NCBI RefSeq assembly: GCF_003391095.1
Contig: NZ_CP031447.1
Location: 62,001-126,000, forward strand
Direction: 5' to 3'
Origin: Austwickia chelonae
Lineage (GTDB): Bacteria > Actinomycetota > Actinomycetes > Actinomycetales > Dermatophilaceae
Length of the DNA stretch: 64,000 nucleotides
The notes below the pieces were generated by a model. That model was not told the origin of the DNA, made no database searches, and saw nothing but the letters and a program-made list of their open reading frames with translations. The stretch's first letter is position 1, and every line of letters starts with the position of its first letter. A program made the position numbers and the translations under genes. Below, one piece after another: positions 1 to 8,585 of this stretch.

Positions 1-72
1 CAGATCGGACACCATCCACAACCACAGACGAAAGGACACCGACCCGCCAGGGAAAAAGACACCCTGACCGGC

Positions 73-939
73 ATGCCCTTTCCCCCACCAGCCCAACACC
101 CCTACGGAGTATCCGCCCCACGCCAGCCACCTCCACCCACCAGCTACAGCAGCGGATTCGCCGCAATCATCGCGACAAGCCTCCTGCTCACCGGCTGCAC
201 ACCACCCTGGACAGGAACGAACACAGCCGCCACGAACACCAACCAGGTGGCCACCGTCATCGACGGCGACACCCTCGACATCCGCTCGACAACCGGCACC
301 CTACGAGTTCGACTCCTCGGCATCGACGCCCCGGAGACCGGACACGACGGACAACCAGCCCAATGCGGAGCCACCCAGGCCCGCGAGGCACTCGCGGCGA
401 AAGTCTCCGGACGAGAGATACGGATCATCACAGATCCCACCACGGACCACACCGACCGGTACGGGCGCACCCTGGCCTATGCGGAGATCGACGGCGAAGA
501 CATCGGTGCATCCCTCCTCGCGTCAGGACACGTAGGAGCCTGGCATCCAGCAGGAACGACTGCACCCCAAAGATTTTCGACCTACCGGGACACAATGGAA
601 CGCGCACGGCAGGGCCGCCGAGGATCCTGGGCCGCCTGCGCACGACTCGGCCGCGGACAGGCGACGAGCGTTCGCCGTTCAGGAGGAGTCAGCGGCGATG
701 CCCGTCAACAAAGCGACCAGTTCTGCCGAAGCGACAGAGGTCGGCTCGGCGAGATGAGCGAGATCGATCCTTGTCGCCCCGCCGAGATGGCGGTCGCAGG
801 GGATGACCCGACCTGGACGATGACCGCCGGTGATGGCGCTGATCGCTCGAGCCGGAGTGATTCCGGTGTCCCGGCCGGTGTCCACGACGAGCACGACAAC
901 ACGCTCTACCGGAACGCCCAGGGAATCCAGCTCGCGTAG
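73..939 (+). CDS. Exported thermonuclease-like (SNase) lipoprotein
   Basis: Staphylococcal-nuclease-fold protein predicted to cleave DNA or RNA outside the cytoplasm. Residues 29-42 form a hydrophobic stretch ending in the lipobox LLTGC, so it is probably a lipoprotein, although the N-terminus before it is proline-rich with only one Arg, which is atypical. The SNase core follows (about 57-190): VIDGDTLDIR, then RLLGIDAPE with the catalytic-type Arg/Asp, then a YGRTLAY segment, ending with the usual RGSWAAC. Homology appears to stop near residue 200; the last 85 or so residues run antisense through the 3' end of the large gene on the other strand and look non-native, so the natural stop may have been lost or frame-shifted. 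No better start exists in frame. Family assignment is firm; the true C-terminus is uncertain. Confidence 0.8.
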   Translation: MPFPPPAQHPYGVSAPRQPPPPTSYSSGFAAIIATSLLLTGCTPPWTGTNTAATNTNQVATVIDGDTLDIRSTTGTLRVRLLGIDAPETGHDGQPAQCGATQAREALAAKVSGREIRIITDPTTDHTDRYGRTLAYAEIDGEDIGASLLASGHVGAWHPAGTTAPQRFSTYRDTMERARQGRRGSWAACARLGRGQATSVRRSGGVSGDARQQSDQFCRSDRGRLGEMSEIDPCRPAEMAVAGDDPTWTMTAGDGADRSSRSDSGVPAGVHDEHDNTLYRNAQGIQLA

Positions 940-3900
940 CGCCTGCTTCGCGGCAAGCATCCCTGGTACGGACGGACTGGCCACCAAGACCATGACATGG
1001 CACTGGTCGAGCAGATGATGCCTGGTGTCCCGACCCATGTCGAGGACGGTCAACGTATGGCAGTAGGTGAGCCGGTTGACCAGCTTGCGCAGGTGACTGT
1101 CGTCGATATCGACCGCTGTCACCGCTGTCACCGCACCGTCCGGGCTGTAGGCCAGGTTGTCCACCAGGTCCTGTGGCGAGATGGCTGATTCCAGGGCGTG
1201 TGACGCGAAGCAGTGGGTCTCCGAGCCGAGGGCGGTGGCCAAGGCTCCACGGTCATCGGCGGAGGCAACCACGGAAACACTGTCCTGGCGGGCGCGGACG
1301 AAGCAGTGAGCGATGAGCGCAGCCACCGTGGTGACCCCGACGCCGCCTTCCGCCCCGATGACTCCGACCCGGAGGCCGGTCTGCAGCTCAACCTGGGTTT
1401 CCTCGATGCTGGCAGCCAACCGCATCGGGGTGTCATCGGCGCTGAGCAGCAGCGAGAAACGATGCCAGAGCTTGCGCCACCACGGCCAGCCGTGCCGGGT
1501 GCCGAGCCTGCGACGCTCCAGTTCGTCCGCGCGGGCCTCCAACACCTGGACGGTGACCGGTGGGTAGGCAGCAGGCAGATTGGCGGCATCGGCAGGCGCC
1601 TCGAGGAGTGCTTCCTTCTCGGCGGAAGGCGGCGCGTTCTCAAAGGGTTCGTCCGGCCACGGGGGCAGGTCCGGGCGCTCCGATTGACGCAGGGACTCAG
1701 CTGAGTGAGGCCGAACAACGGCCTCCGCTTGCGGATCGGGGGTCTTCTCCAGCGGTGGAGCCTTGGGGCGGAACGGGTCCTCCGTGCGGAATGGCACCAG
1801 CGGAGGGGACTCTAGCGAGACGGATTCGTCTACCCGGTAAGGACTTTCGCTGCGGAAGTAGGTCTCCCGGGGGAGTGCTGGCTCGTTGCGGAAGAGATCC
1901 TCTTCGTGGGCGGGAGGGCCGGGTCGGAAGGGCCCGGTCTGGAAAGGCGCCTCGGTACCAGCAGGGGTGCCCGGTCGGAAGGGGCCGGTCTGGAAGGGTG
2001 AACTCGTCCGGAAGGGGGACCCGGTCTGGAAAGGAGGTTCGTTCCGAGCCGGGGGCTCCTCCCGGAAGGGCGGCTCGTCCCGCGAGGGCGGGTCGGGCCG
2101 GAAGGGGCCGGTCTGGAAGGGTGAACTCGTCCGGAACGGAGATTCACCCTGGAAGGGAGCACCGCTACGGAAGGTGGACTCGTCCCGCGAGGGCGGGTCG
2201 GGCCGGAAGGGACCGGTCTGGAAGGGCGAGCTCGTCCGGAAGGACGACTCACTGCGGGGAGGCTCGTCGGGTCGGAAAGGCCCGGTCTGGAAGGGTGAAC
2301 TGGTCCGGAAGGGGGACCCGGTCTGGAAAGGAGGCTCACCCTTCAGCGCAGAGGGCTCCTGGAAGGTGTCATCCTCCCGCTGTGAAGCAGCCCGGGCATC
2401 CTTTTCTGCGGTGCGGCCGGGGCTTTCGCGCGGCGGAATCTCCGGCAGAACGACCTTCGGGTTCAAGATCGTCAGGTCGGGGTCGACCTGGCCTGGCTTC
2501 GGAGGCTGCTCTGCTGGGGCCTTCTTCTCCGGAGCCTTTTGCGGCGCTCGGGTGGCTGCAGGCTTTTCTACGACCGCGGGTTTTTTCGTGACCGCAGGTT
2601 GTTCTGTGGCCGCAGGCTTTTCTACGGAGAGCTTCTCCGGTGACGGTTTGTCTTGTTCTTCCGAGGAAGGAGCCGCCGGCTCAACAGATGTCGCGGCGAG
2701 AGCAGCGGCGCGGGCGGCGGCACGTTTCGCAGCACGGGTGGGCTGCGGAGCGGACTTGTCGGCCTTGGGGTCAGCGATCACCCGGAGCGGGGAGGTGTCC
2801 GGCTCGTTCTTCTTCGCCGGAACCTGGCTCTTCAGCTCGCTTTTCTCTGCGGCTGGGGCTGCGGCTTTCGGCCGCTCCGGCCGCTGGGTTTTCGCAGGCT
2901 GCTGGACAGTAGGAGCGCCTGCCGGTGGTGTTTTCCGGAGAGACGGCTCTTTTCGTGGCTCGGCGCTCTGCGGTGATGGAGCATCGTCCTCCTGCTCTCG
3001 CCGCTCCGGGACGGATTTCTTCTTGTCGTCGGTCATTTTCTTGGCGATCTCGGTCGGAGCCGTCTCGACCTTGCTCGGCGTCTTGGGAGCATCCTTGACG
3101 GCAGGGGATGTCTGCGCCGCAGGTGACTCTGTTGCGGTCGGAGGTTCAGCCGAAGTCGGAGGTTCAGCCGCCGCAGGGGACTTCGCCGACGGTGAGGCTG
3201 GCGGTGGCGTCGAGACCGGGGACGACGGCGAATCCGACACCGAGGTGTCCCGGCTCTGGCGTTCACCCTGCGGGGGGTCAAGCGGCGGTTTTGCCGCTTC
3301 CTCAGCAGCGCGCGCAGCTGCTCTGATGGCAGCCCGGGTCGAGGCCTGTTGTGCAGAGGGCTCGGTTTTCGACGGTGCAGCGTGGCGTGGCGTTCTAGGG
3401 ACAGCGATCTGTGATGGTGCTGCCGTCGACTTTTCTTCAGGCTTGGTCGACTTTGTCGGAGGCTCGTCCTTGGTGTCCTTCTCCGAGACCTCAGCTGGCG
3501 CCTCTACGGAGCTGACGGCCTGCGCCGGTGGCTCTGCCGGCGTGGGTACGCTCTGCTCCGGTGCTGGCGGCACCGGCGTTGGCTTGGGCTGTTCCGCCGG
3601 GGGAACAGCTGCTTCTGGTTTGAGCTCGGGCTTCTGCGGTGGCTTGGCTGCCTTCGTCGCAGCTGCGTCCGACTGGACCACCGGCTGGGTTGTTCCGGCT
3701 ACCGGTTCGGCCTTCTTCGCAGCTTTCTCTTCAGCCTTGGCCGAGGGCTTGTCCGACTTGGTTGGTGCAGCAGACTTCTGCTGAGTTTCAGGCAGTGTCT
3801 CTTCGATTTTCTTGGCATGGGCCGGACGCCGGGCAGGGATCTTCAGCCGGCTGGGAGTGGTGATGTCCGTGCCCAGGGGGGAGTCGTCCAGCGCTGCTTT

Positions 3901-5409
3901 CGCTGCGAGCTCAGCAGCGCGGGCCGCTGCTCGGGCTGCGGCGCGAGTCCCGACCCGGGTTGGCTGGGTATCGCCTGCTTGCAGCTCGGTCGGTTTGTCG
4001 CCAGCGGTCTGCTTGTCGGTAAGGGTCTGCTTGACCGGTTCGTCCTGTTCCTTCTGTGGCTGAAGGACCCTGCGCTCGGGAGGACGTGGAGTCTCTGGAG
4101 CGTCCTTCTTCGCAGCAGGCTTTTCCTCGGTTTCGTGCAGGGGAAGCGGTGGGACGGGGGACTTCGACCTGTCCGGAGCGCGGCGGATAGCGAGTTCTCT
4201 GGTGTCCAGCTCGTTCTCGGGGTTCTTCGGAGAAGGACGTGTGCGACCAGGAACAGACGGTCGTCGTGGAGCGCCAGGGGCGAACCGGGGGTCACCGAAC
4301 CAGGAGGCCGACGGAGCCGACATCGGGGGGATCGACGAGCGCAAGGCGGACCGCGAGGTCGTCAGGGGCTTGTGGTCCTTGCCCGGTTCGTCGTCGGCGG
4401 CGGGTTCAGCGGATTTCTTCTGCGGTTCAGCGGGTTTCTTCTGCGTCTCGGCGGGTTCAACAGCGGGAGCCGCTTCCTTCCGCCCGTCTTTCCCGATGGG
4501 GCGCTGCGGGGAGGCCGCGGTGCGGGACTTCTCCGCCGGTTTCGGGGAGGCTTCCGCCGGTTTCGAGGGGGCTTTGGGATTCCGGGCGATCGGTACGGTG
4601 GAGCCGGCTTCTTCTGCTGGCTTCCGGGCGGGTGTTACCGATGCTGGAGGTACGGGCGGCGCGATCAGCGGAGTCACGACGGGGATGGGGACGCTGATGG
4701 GAGACGACTTCTGCTCGGGGGAAGCCGTTGGCAGCGGGATGCTGATCGGTGCGGATGTGACTACAGGGGCGACGACTGGAAGAGGAATGCTGGCGGGCAG
4801 CGTCGAGATCGATCCGGAGAGTGCTGCAGACATCGAGATCGATGGCGGAGAGTCGGAGTCTGCTGATTCGGCTGGAGTTTCGGCCGGGGCGCTCCCCGGC
4901 GCACGGGTTTCCTCTTTGACGGGGATGGTGATCTTGATGGATCGCCCGTTGGGTGCCGGTGTGGCCTGGCCGTTCTCCTCCGGTACAGCTCTTCCGTTCG
5001 TGCGGAAGATCGGGCGGTCGTTCGGCGGTGCAGTGGTTTTGCCGTTCAGGGCGGGCAACGCGGGTAAGGCGCCGGAACGATCCCTGGCCTCGACAGATCC
5101 TTGCCCGTTTCTTTCCTGCCAGGACGCAGGAGCAGCTGTCGGCTCGTCACGTTCAGGTGCGATCGGGGGGACGATCGACAACGTGCCAGATCGGGCGGAC
5201 CCGTTCTGCCGGGAACGTGGGCTGAGGGCCACACGCAGCAAGGGCGCAGTGGGGTAGTCCTCTTCTGGAACTGCGAGATTTCTCTGGCTCGAGTCCGAGG
5301 TGAGGGTGCGCCAACCTGGAGGCGCCGCCGAGCTGTGGCGTCCCCGGCGACGGGAGACCTCTGAGGACGGACTGCTGTCAGGACGGCCCGATGGCATGTT
5401 GTCGGTCAA
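679..5409 (-). CDS. Giant Pro/Ala/Glu-rich protein with C-terminal MinD/ParA-like ATPase domain (EspI-like)
   Basis: 1576 residues starting at TTG, preceded at good spacing by AAAGGA. Residues 1 to about 1290 are low-complexity (P, A, E, K, S) and probably disordered, with IPLP-type motifs, three Arg/Ala helices and a tandem FRTSSPFQTGPFRP repeat. A basic Trp-rich segment (WPWWRKLWHRF) precedes a MinD/ParA-type domain (about 1345-1576). Its P-loop reads GAEGGVGVTT: the family lysine of GGVGKTT is replaced by Val, so ATP hydrolysis may be lost. The architecture (long Pro-rich region, WR-rich linker, MinD-like end) resembles EspI-type proteins of actinobacterial type VII secretion loci, but no other T7SS gene is in the window. 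The DNA-binding or secretion role is inference. Overlaps the SNase ORF at its 3' end. Confidence 0.85.
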   Translation of the reverse strand: MTDNMPSGRPDSSPSSEVSRRRGRHSSAAPPGWRTLTSDSSQRNLAVPEEDYPTAPLLRVALSPRSRQNGSARSGTLSIVPPIAPERDEPTAAPASWQERNGQGSVEARDRSGALPALPALNGKTTAPPNDRPIFRTNGRAVPEENGQATPAPNGRSIKITIPVKEETRAPGSAPAETPAESADSDSPPSISMSAALSGSISTLPASIPLPVVAPVVTSAPISIPLPTASPEQKSSPISVPIPVVTPLIAPPVPPASVTPARKPAEEAGSTVPIARNPKAPSKPAEASPKPAEKSRTAASPQRPIGKDGRKEAAPAVEPAETQKKPAEPQKKSAEPAADDEPGKDHKPLTTSRSALRSSIPPMSAPSASWFGDPRFAPGAPRRPSVPGRTRPSPKNPENELDTRELAIRRAPDRSKSPVPPLPLHETEEKPAAKKDAPETPRPPERRVLQPQKEQDEPVKQTLTDKQTAGDKPTELQAGDTQPTRVGTRAAARAAARAAELAAKAALDDSPLGTDITTPSRLKIPARRPAHAKKIEETLPETQQKSAAPTKSDKPSAKAEEKAAKKAEPVAGTTQPVVQSDAAATKAAKPPQKPELKPEAAVPPAEQPKPTPVPPAPEQSVPTPAEPPAQAVSSVEAPAEVSEKDTKDEPPTKSTKPEEKSTAAPSQIAVPRTPRHAAPSKTEPSAQQASTRAAIRAAARAAEEAAKPPLDPPQGERQSRDTSVSDSPSSPVSTPPPASPSAKSPAAAEPPTSAEPPTATESPAAQTSPAVKDAPKTPSKVETAPTEIAKKMTDDKKKSVPERREQEDDAPSPQSAEPRKEPSLRKTPPAGAPTVQQPAKTQRPERPKAAAPAAEKSELKSQVPAKKNEPDTSPLRVIADPKADKSAPQPTRAAKRAAARAAALAATSVEPAAPSSEEQDKPSPEKLSVEKPAATEQPAVTKKPAVVEKPAATRAPQKAPEKKAPAEQPPKPGQVDPDLTILNPKVVLPEIPPRESPGRTAEKDARAASQREDDTFQEPSALKGEPPFQTGSPFRTSSPFQTGPFRPDEPPRSESSFRTSSPFQTGPFRPDPPSRDESTFRSGAPFQGESPFRTSSPFQTGPFRPDPPSRDEPPFREEPPARNEPPFQTGSPFRTSSPFQTGPFRPGTPAGTEAPFQTGPFRPGPPAHEEDLFRNEPALPRETYFRSESPYRVDESVSLESPPLVPFRTEDPFRPKAPPLEKTPDPQAEAVVRPHSAESLRQSERPDLPPWPDEPFENAPPSAEKEALLEAPADAANLPAAYPPVTVQVLEARADELERRRLGTRHGWPWWRKLWHRFSLLLSADDTPMRLAASIEETQVELQTGLRVGVIGAEGGVGVTTVAALIAHCFVRARQDSVSVVASADDRGALATALGSETHCFASHALESAISPQDLVDNLAYSPDGAVTAVTAVDIDDSHLRKLVNRLTYCHTLTVLDMGRDTRHHLLDQCHVMVLVASPSVPGMLAAKQALRELDSLGVPVERVVVLVVDTGRDTGITPARAISAITGGHRPGRVIPCDRHLGGATRIDLAHLAEPTSVASAELVALLTGIAADSS
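1915..2340 (-). repeat. Tandem coding repeat in the EspI-like protein
   Basis: The FQTGPFRP peptide occurs five times, four of them in the longer form FRTSSPFQTGPFRP, separated by variable Pro/Asp/Arg/Glu linkers such as DPPSRDE. At DNA level this appears as recurring GGTCTGGAAGGG-like words. Repeats of this kind change number by slippage or recombination. They are in frame with the host gene and are not a CRISPR. Confidence 0.85.
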
Positions 5410-5672
5410 CGGCTGTCCTTTCGCTGGAAGAGGGGATGGGTGCCGGTGTCACACAATGAGATACCTGACCGGTGAGGGAGATGAAGGCATGGGGAGATGC
5501 CATTTGCGCAGTGCGCATGTTAGGTCCCACGGGAGGAACCACGCCACAGCCCAAGGTCCACCCGATGTGCGGATGACGTGGTGGACAGACGGAACGGCAG
5601 CGCGAGCCGGTGCCGGTCGGTGAGAGTGAGCCGACGTCCGGTGAGAGACAGGGGGGAACATGATCGTCCTGT

Positions 5673-5867
5673 TCACAGATCCGGCGGCAGGCTCGTCGCG
5701 GTGCCCTTGCCCACGCGAAGGTCTGTGCCGACGGACAGGCCGACGGCGGCTTCGTCGTACCAGTAGGACAAGTAGGGCACTCCTCGACGCGTTGGGTACG
5801 ACCGCCGCCAGTGGCCGGTGCAGGGTGCGGTCGGCCGGGCGGTCGTATCCCGTAGGGACGTCGTCAT
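5673..5867 (-). CDS. Possible 64-residue protein of unknown function
   Basis: ATG start at 5867 with AGGGA seven bases upstream. The product is basic at the N-terminus (paired Arg, one Cys, HWRRSYPTRRG) and ends with an aromatic then Gly/Thr-rich half (VPYLSYWYDEAAVGLSVGTD). Most codons end in G or C, as in real genes of this genome, and the opposite-strand ORF does not show this bias. I recognise no family; a peptide, toxin or gene remnant are all possible. The start region lies inside a hairpin (see 5854-5878). Confidence 0.4.
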   Translation of the reverse strand: MTTSLRDTTARPTAPCTGHWRRSYPTRRGVPYLSYWYDEAAVGLSVGTDLRVGKGTATSLPPDL

Positions 5868-5878
5868 GTTACGTCCCT
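5854..5878 (-). promoter_or_regulatory. Hairpin enclosing the RBS and start codon of the small ORF
   Basis: AGGGACGT (5854-5861) and ACGTCCCT (5871-5878) are a perfect 8-bp inverted repeat with a 9-nt loop. Read on the minus strand, the RBS (AGGGA) is in one arm, the ATG is in the loop and codons 3-5 form the other arm. If the RNA folds this way, translation initiation would be blocked. The geometry is seen in the sequence; the regulation is inferred. Confidence 0.5.
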
Positions 5879-5899
5879 GAGCGTTCGACTTGAACGCTC
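5879..5899. promoter_or_regulatory. Adjacent 8-bp inverted repeat
   Basis: GAGCGTTC (5879-5886) and GAACGCTC (5892-5899) flank GACTT and abut the previous hairpin with no spacer. It sits just upstream of the small minus-strand ORF and could be an operator or part of its leader. Confidence 0.45.
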
Positions 5900-6184
5900 G
5901 TATACGTCTTCGGCTCAATTATCTTCAGCGAGAGCTGATGCTCTGAAAGTAAGGCGGGGCTCCGAAGATCGTGTTCTTTTCTGCGCGGCGTCGAAGAAAG
6001 ACGGGGAGACCTGGGCGGTTCGTGTCAGGCCGAGGCGGATGGTTGACGTATCCGTTGTTCGGCGCGTGTCGTTATCCCGCGCGAAGGTGCTGTATCGGAT
6101 TTCGGAATGTTCTTCCTCCGCAGGGGTTGTCGAGGTGAAGCCGTAGCGGGCGGGTGATGAGAGCGGGGCGGGTGCGGATCGGCG
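5900..6184. other. Non-coding stretch between the small ORF and the OCD-family gene
   Basis: No ORF here has both a plausible ribosome binding site and GC-rich third positions. I see no tRNA, strong terminator or repeat. The stretch 5410-5672, upstream of the giant gene, is similarly empty and should contain that gene's promoter. Confidence 0.5.
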
Positions 6185-7231
6185 TCAGCGGGCCAGCCCG
6201 GCCAGCGAGTAGGGGTCGAGGAGGTCGCTGGGCCGGCCTTCGATGGGCAGACGTGATCCGAGTCCTAGTTCGTTGGCCATTTCGAAGAGGACGTCGAGAG
6301 CCAGATGGTCTTCCATGGCAACGCCGGTGGAGTCGAAGACGGTCAGTTCGTCCTGGTGGATGGCGGCTTCGTGGGGGTGCGCGCACAGGTGGGCGAGCGA
6401 GGGCCCCATCTCGTCGTCGTTCAACTGTTGGCATTCGCCTTCGTGGCGGGCCTGCTCGTGGTGGTCGAAGCAGACCACCGCGCGGCGCAGCAGGCTGACG
6501 GGGAGCTCGAATTTGCCGACCTCATCGGCGCCCACCGAATTGATGTGCAGGTGAGGTCGGTGCTCACCGTCGGTGAACACGGGTCCTTCGCCGACCCCGA
6601 CGGAGGTGGCGGTGCAGATCACATCGGATTCGCGGAGCACGGTGGCGACATCGGTGACTTCGATGGGCAGCCCCAGGAGGGCGACACGATCGGCGAAGGA
6701 CGCGGTGTGCCGGGGATTGATGTCGGTGACGATCACCCGCCGGATGTCGATGACCTGGTTGAGTCCGTGCAGCTGGGTGACGGCTTGGGCGCCGGTGCCG
6801 ATCAGCCCCACGGTCTGAGAGCCGGGTTTGGCCAGGAGTTTCGTGGCCAGCGCGCTGGCTGCTCCGGTGCGGACGGCAGTGAGCAGCACTCCGTCGCAAA
6901 GAGATACGAGACGTCCGGTGTCGTCGTCGACGCGGGCGATGGTGGCGAGGATGGTCGGGAGCTGGTGATCGATGATGTTGCGGGGGCTGTAGGAGACGGT
7001 CTTGATGGTGACACTGCGGCCGCTCTCCCGGTGGGGCATCGTCTCGATGATCCCGGGGATCTCTCCGGAACGACTGAAACCGCTGCGGGGTGGGGATCCG
7101 GTCCGTGACCCGTGTCCGAGTTCGGCAAATCCTTGTTCGAGCGTGTCGATCATGTAGTTCATGAACTTGTCGACGCCGTAGGCGTTCAAGACCTGCCCGA
7201 TGTCGTCCCTGGTGAGAACCCATGTGTCCAC
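6185..7231 (-). CDS. Ornithine cyclodeaminase / mu-crystallin family protein
   Basis: 348 residues, the usual length for the family, with GTG start and AGAGGAGA a few bases upstream. The family catalyses NAD-dependent deamination-cyclisation of ornithine to proline or lysine to pipecolate, or imine reduction and opine-type chemistry. Visible motifs: substrate-pocket IKTV near 77, AVRTGAASALATK near 120-131, and the Rossmann loop LIGTGAQA at 143-150 followed by an acidic TDIN near 170. The C-terminal half keeps the conserved NSVGAD motif. No biosynthetic partner is adjacent, so the substrate cannot be named. Confidence 0.88.
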   Translation of the reverse strand: MDTWVLTRDDIGQVLNAYGVDKFMNYMIDTLEQGFAELGHGSRTGSPPRSGFSRSGEIPGIIETMPHRESGRSVTIKTVSYSPRNIIDHQLPTILATIARVDDDTGRLVSLCDGVLLTAVRTGAASALATKLLAKPGSQTVGLIGTGAQAVTQLHGLNQVIDIRRVIVTDINPRHTASFADRVALLGLPIEVTDVATVLRESDVICTATSVGVGEGPVFTDGEHRPHLHINSVGADEVGKFELPVSLLRRAVVCFDHHEQARHEGECQQLNDDEMGPSLAHLCAHPHEAAIHQDELTVFDSTGVAMEDHLALDVLFEMANELGLGSRLPIEGRPSDLLDPYSLAGLAR

Positions 7232-7405
7232 GACGATCTCCTCTGCCGACGCTGGTATCGGCCCGGTGGGGCCGTCTGCCCTATGACGTTCGAGATAAGC
7301 GATAGCGGATGTCTACCAGTTCGAGGCTGAAAAGTATTGACTAGGAATATATGTGTCGGGGCAATTTGCGCCTGCGGGAGAAAATTCTGCTCCGAGTGGC
7401 ACAGA

Positions 7406-7439
7406 AGATCGCCCCGACCTGATGTGATCGGGGCGATCT
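7406..7439 (-). terminator. Strong hairpin downstream of xthA
   Basis: A perfect 12-bp stem (AGATCGCCCCGA at 7406-7417 with its complement at 7428-7439) around a 10-nt loop, 20 bases after the xthA stop in its reading direction. A TTCT stretch follows on the minus strand. Probably the transcription terminator of xthA. Confidence 0.7.
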
Positions 7440-7458
7440 GGCACAGCGCTTTCAGGTG

Positions 7459-8412
7459 TCAGGAAATCGTGGTCGGTTGTTCTGCGATCACCGGGAAGTC
7501 GTAGTCGACGACGACGGGAGCATGATCGCTCATACGTTCTTCCCTCGAGGGGTCACGGTCGGTGCCACCGTCGACGGCCGCCGCCGCCAGAGCCGGGGTC
7601 GCCAACTGGTAGTCGATCCGCCAGCCGGTGTCATTGGCGAAGGCCTTGCCCATCCAGGACCACCACGAGTACGGGCCTTGAGCATCGGGGTGCAACCGTC
7701 GGATGACATCGACGAGGGTGCGCGGGCCGGTGACCTCGTCGAGCCAGGCGCGTTCTTCGGGGAGGAAGCCCTCGGACTTCTGTTGCCGCTTCCAGTTGTT
7801 GATGTCCTGCGGGGTGTGAGCGATGTTGAGGTCACCGACGAGGAGGAACTCCCGGCCTGAGGCGGCAGCTGTCTTGCGGGCGGCGGTCAGGTGTCGTGCG
7901 AAGCCGGCGAGGAAGCTCATCTTCCGTTCGTACTTCGCCCCACCGTCGGGGGTTTCGCGCATCCGTTTCGGGTCTTGCAGGTGCGCGGGGAGGCCGCCCT
8001 TGGGTAGGTAGAGGCAGGCGACGGTCAGCGGGACGTGGGCCAGGTCGGCCTCCAGGTAGCGGCCTTCGTCCGCGAAGGCGCGCAACTCCTTGGCGAGTTT
8101 GCCGTGTTCCTCGTGCTCGCTCATCTCGACGTGGCCGTCACCGGGGGCCCGTACCAGCACCCCTGCACCCCAGGAGCGGATCGCCGCCGGCTTCTCCTTG
8201 GTGAGCAGCGCTACCCCGTTGCGTCCGGCGAGCTGCCCTGAGTCGTAGGACAAGTGGTAGTCGCCGAAGACGCCCTCCGGCAGTGAGGCGACCGGGCAGC
8301 GCACTTCCTGCAGAGCGACCACATCGCAGCCGCGGGTGGCTAGCCAGTTCTCGAAACCACGCCGCTGGGTGGCTCGGATCCCGTTGACATTGAAAGTAGC
8401 GATGCGCAGCAC
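7459..8412 (-). CDS. xthA: Exodeoxyribonuclease III (AP endonuclease)
   Basis: Metal-dependent DNA repair nuclease that cuts at abasic sites and removes 3'-blocking groups. The 317-residue length is slightly above the family norm. Conserved elements are all present: FNVNGIR at the N-terminus, metal-binding Glu in ALQEVRC (about 36), GDLNIAHTPQDI in the middle, and the C-terminal SDHAPVVVDY with the catalytic Asp-His pair. Start is GTG with a weak ribosome binding site; there is no better in-frame start because the homology begins at residue 1. A single gene with its own terminator. Confidence 0.95.
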   Translation of the reverse strand: MLRIATFNVNGIRATQRRGFENWLATRGCDVVALQEVRCPVASLPEGVFGDYHLSYDSGQLAGRNGVALLTKEKPAAIRSWGAGVLVRAPGDGHVEMSEHEEHGKLAKELRAFADEGRYLEADLAHVPLTVACLYLPKGGLPAHLQDPKRMRETPDGGAKYERKMSFLAGFARHLTAARKTAAASGREFLLVGDLNIAHTPQDINNWKRQQKSEGFLPEERAWLDEVTGPRTLVDVIRRLHPDAQGPYSWWSWMGKAFANDTGWRIDYQLATPALAAAAVDGGTDRDPSREERMSDHAPVVVDYDFPVIAEQPTTIS

Positions 8413-8585
8413 GTCGGCAGACTAGCCGTCGCGGCTGACAGCGGGCTGGCTGTGAGCACTATCCGTGACGGCTGGTCTGTTCTTCTTGCAGGAGTGACCT
8501 GTTGATAAAGAAGAGGCCATCATGGTGAATATTCGTTATTTCGCTAGCAGTTCTCAATTACATGTTGCCTTTACGCCAATTCCTG

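Noticed and set aside
1915-2340. Regular repeats resembling a CRISPR array
   Set aside because: Repeats are in frame with coding sequence, of unequal spacing, with no cas genes; they encode the FQTGPFRP peptide.
1886-3784. 632-codon open frame on the plus strand, antisense to the giant protein
   Set aside because: Gly/Ser-rich mirror image of the Pro/Ala-rich gene; no ribosome binding site or homology. The minus-strand frame has the TTG start with RBS and the MinD-like domain.
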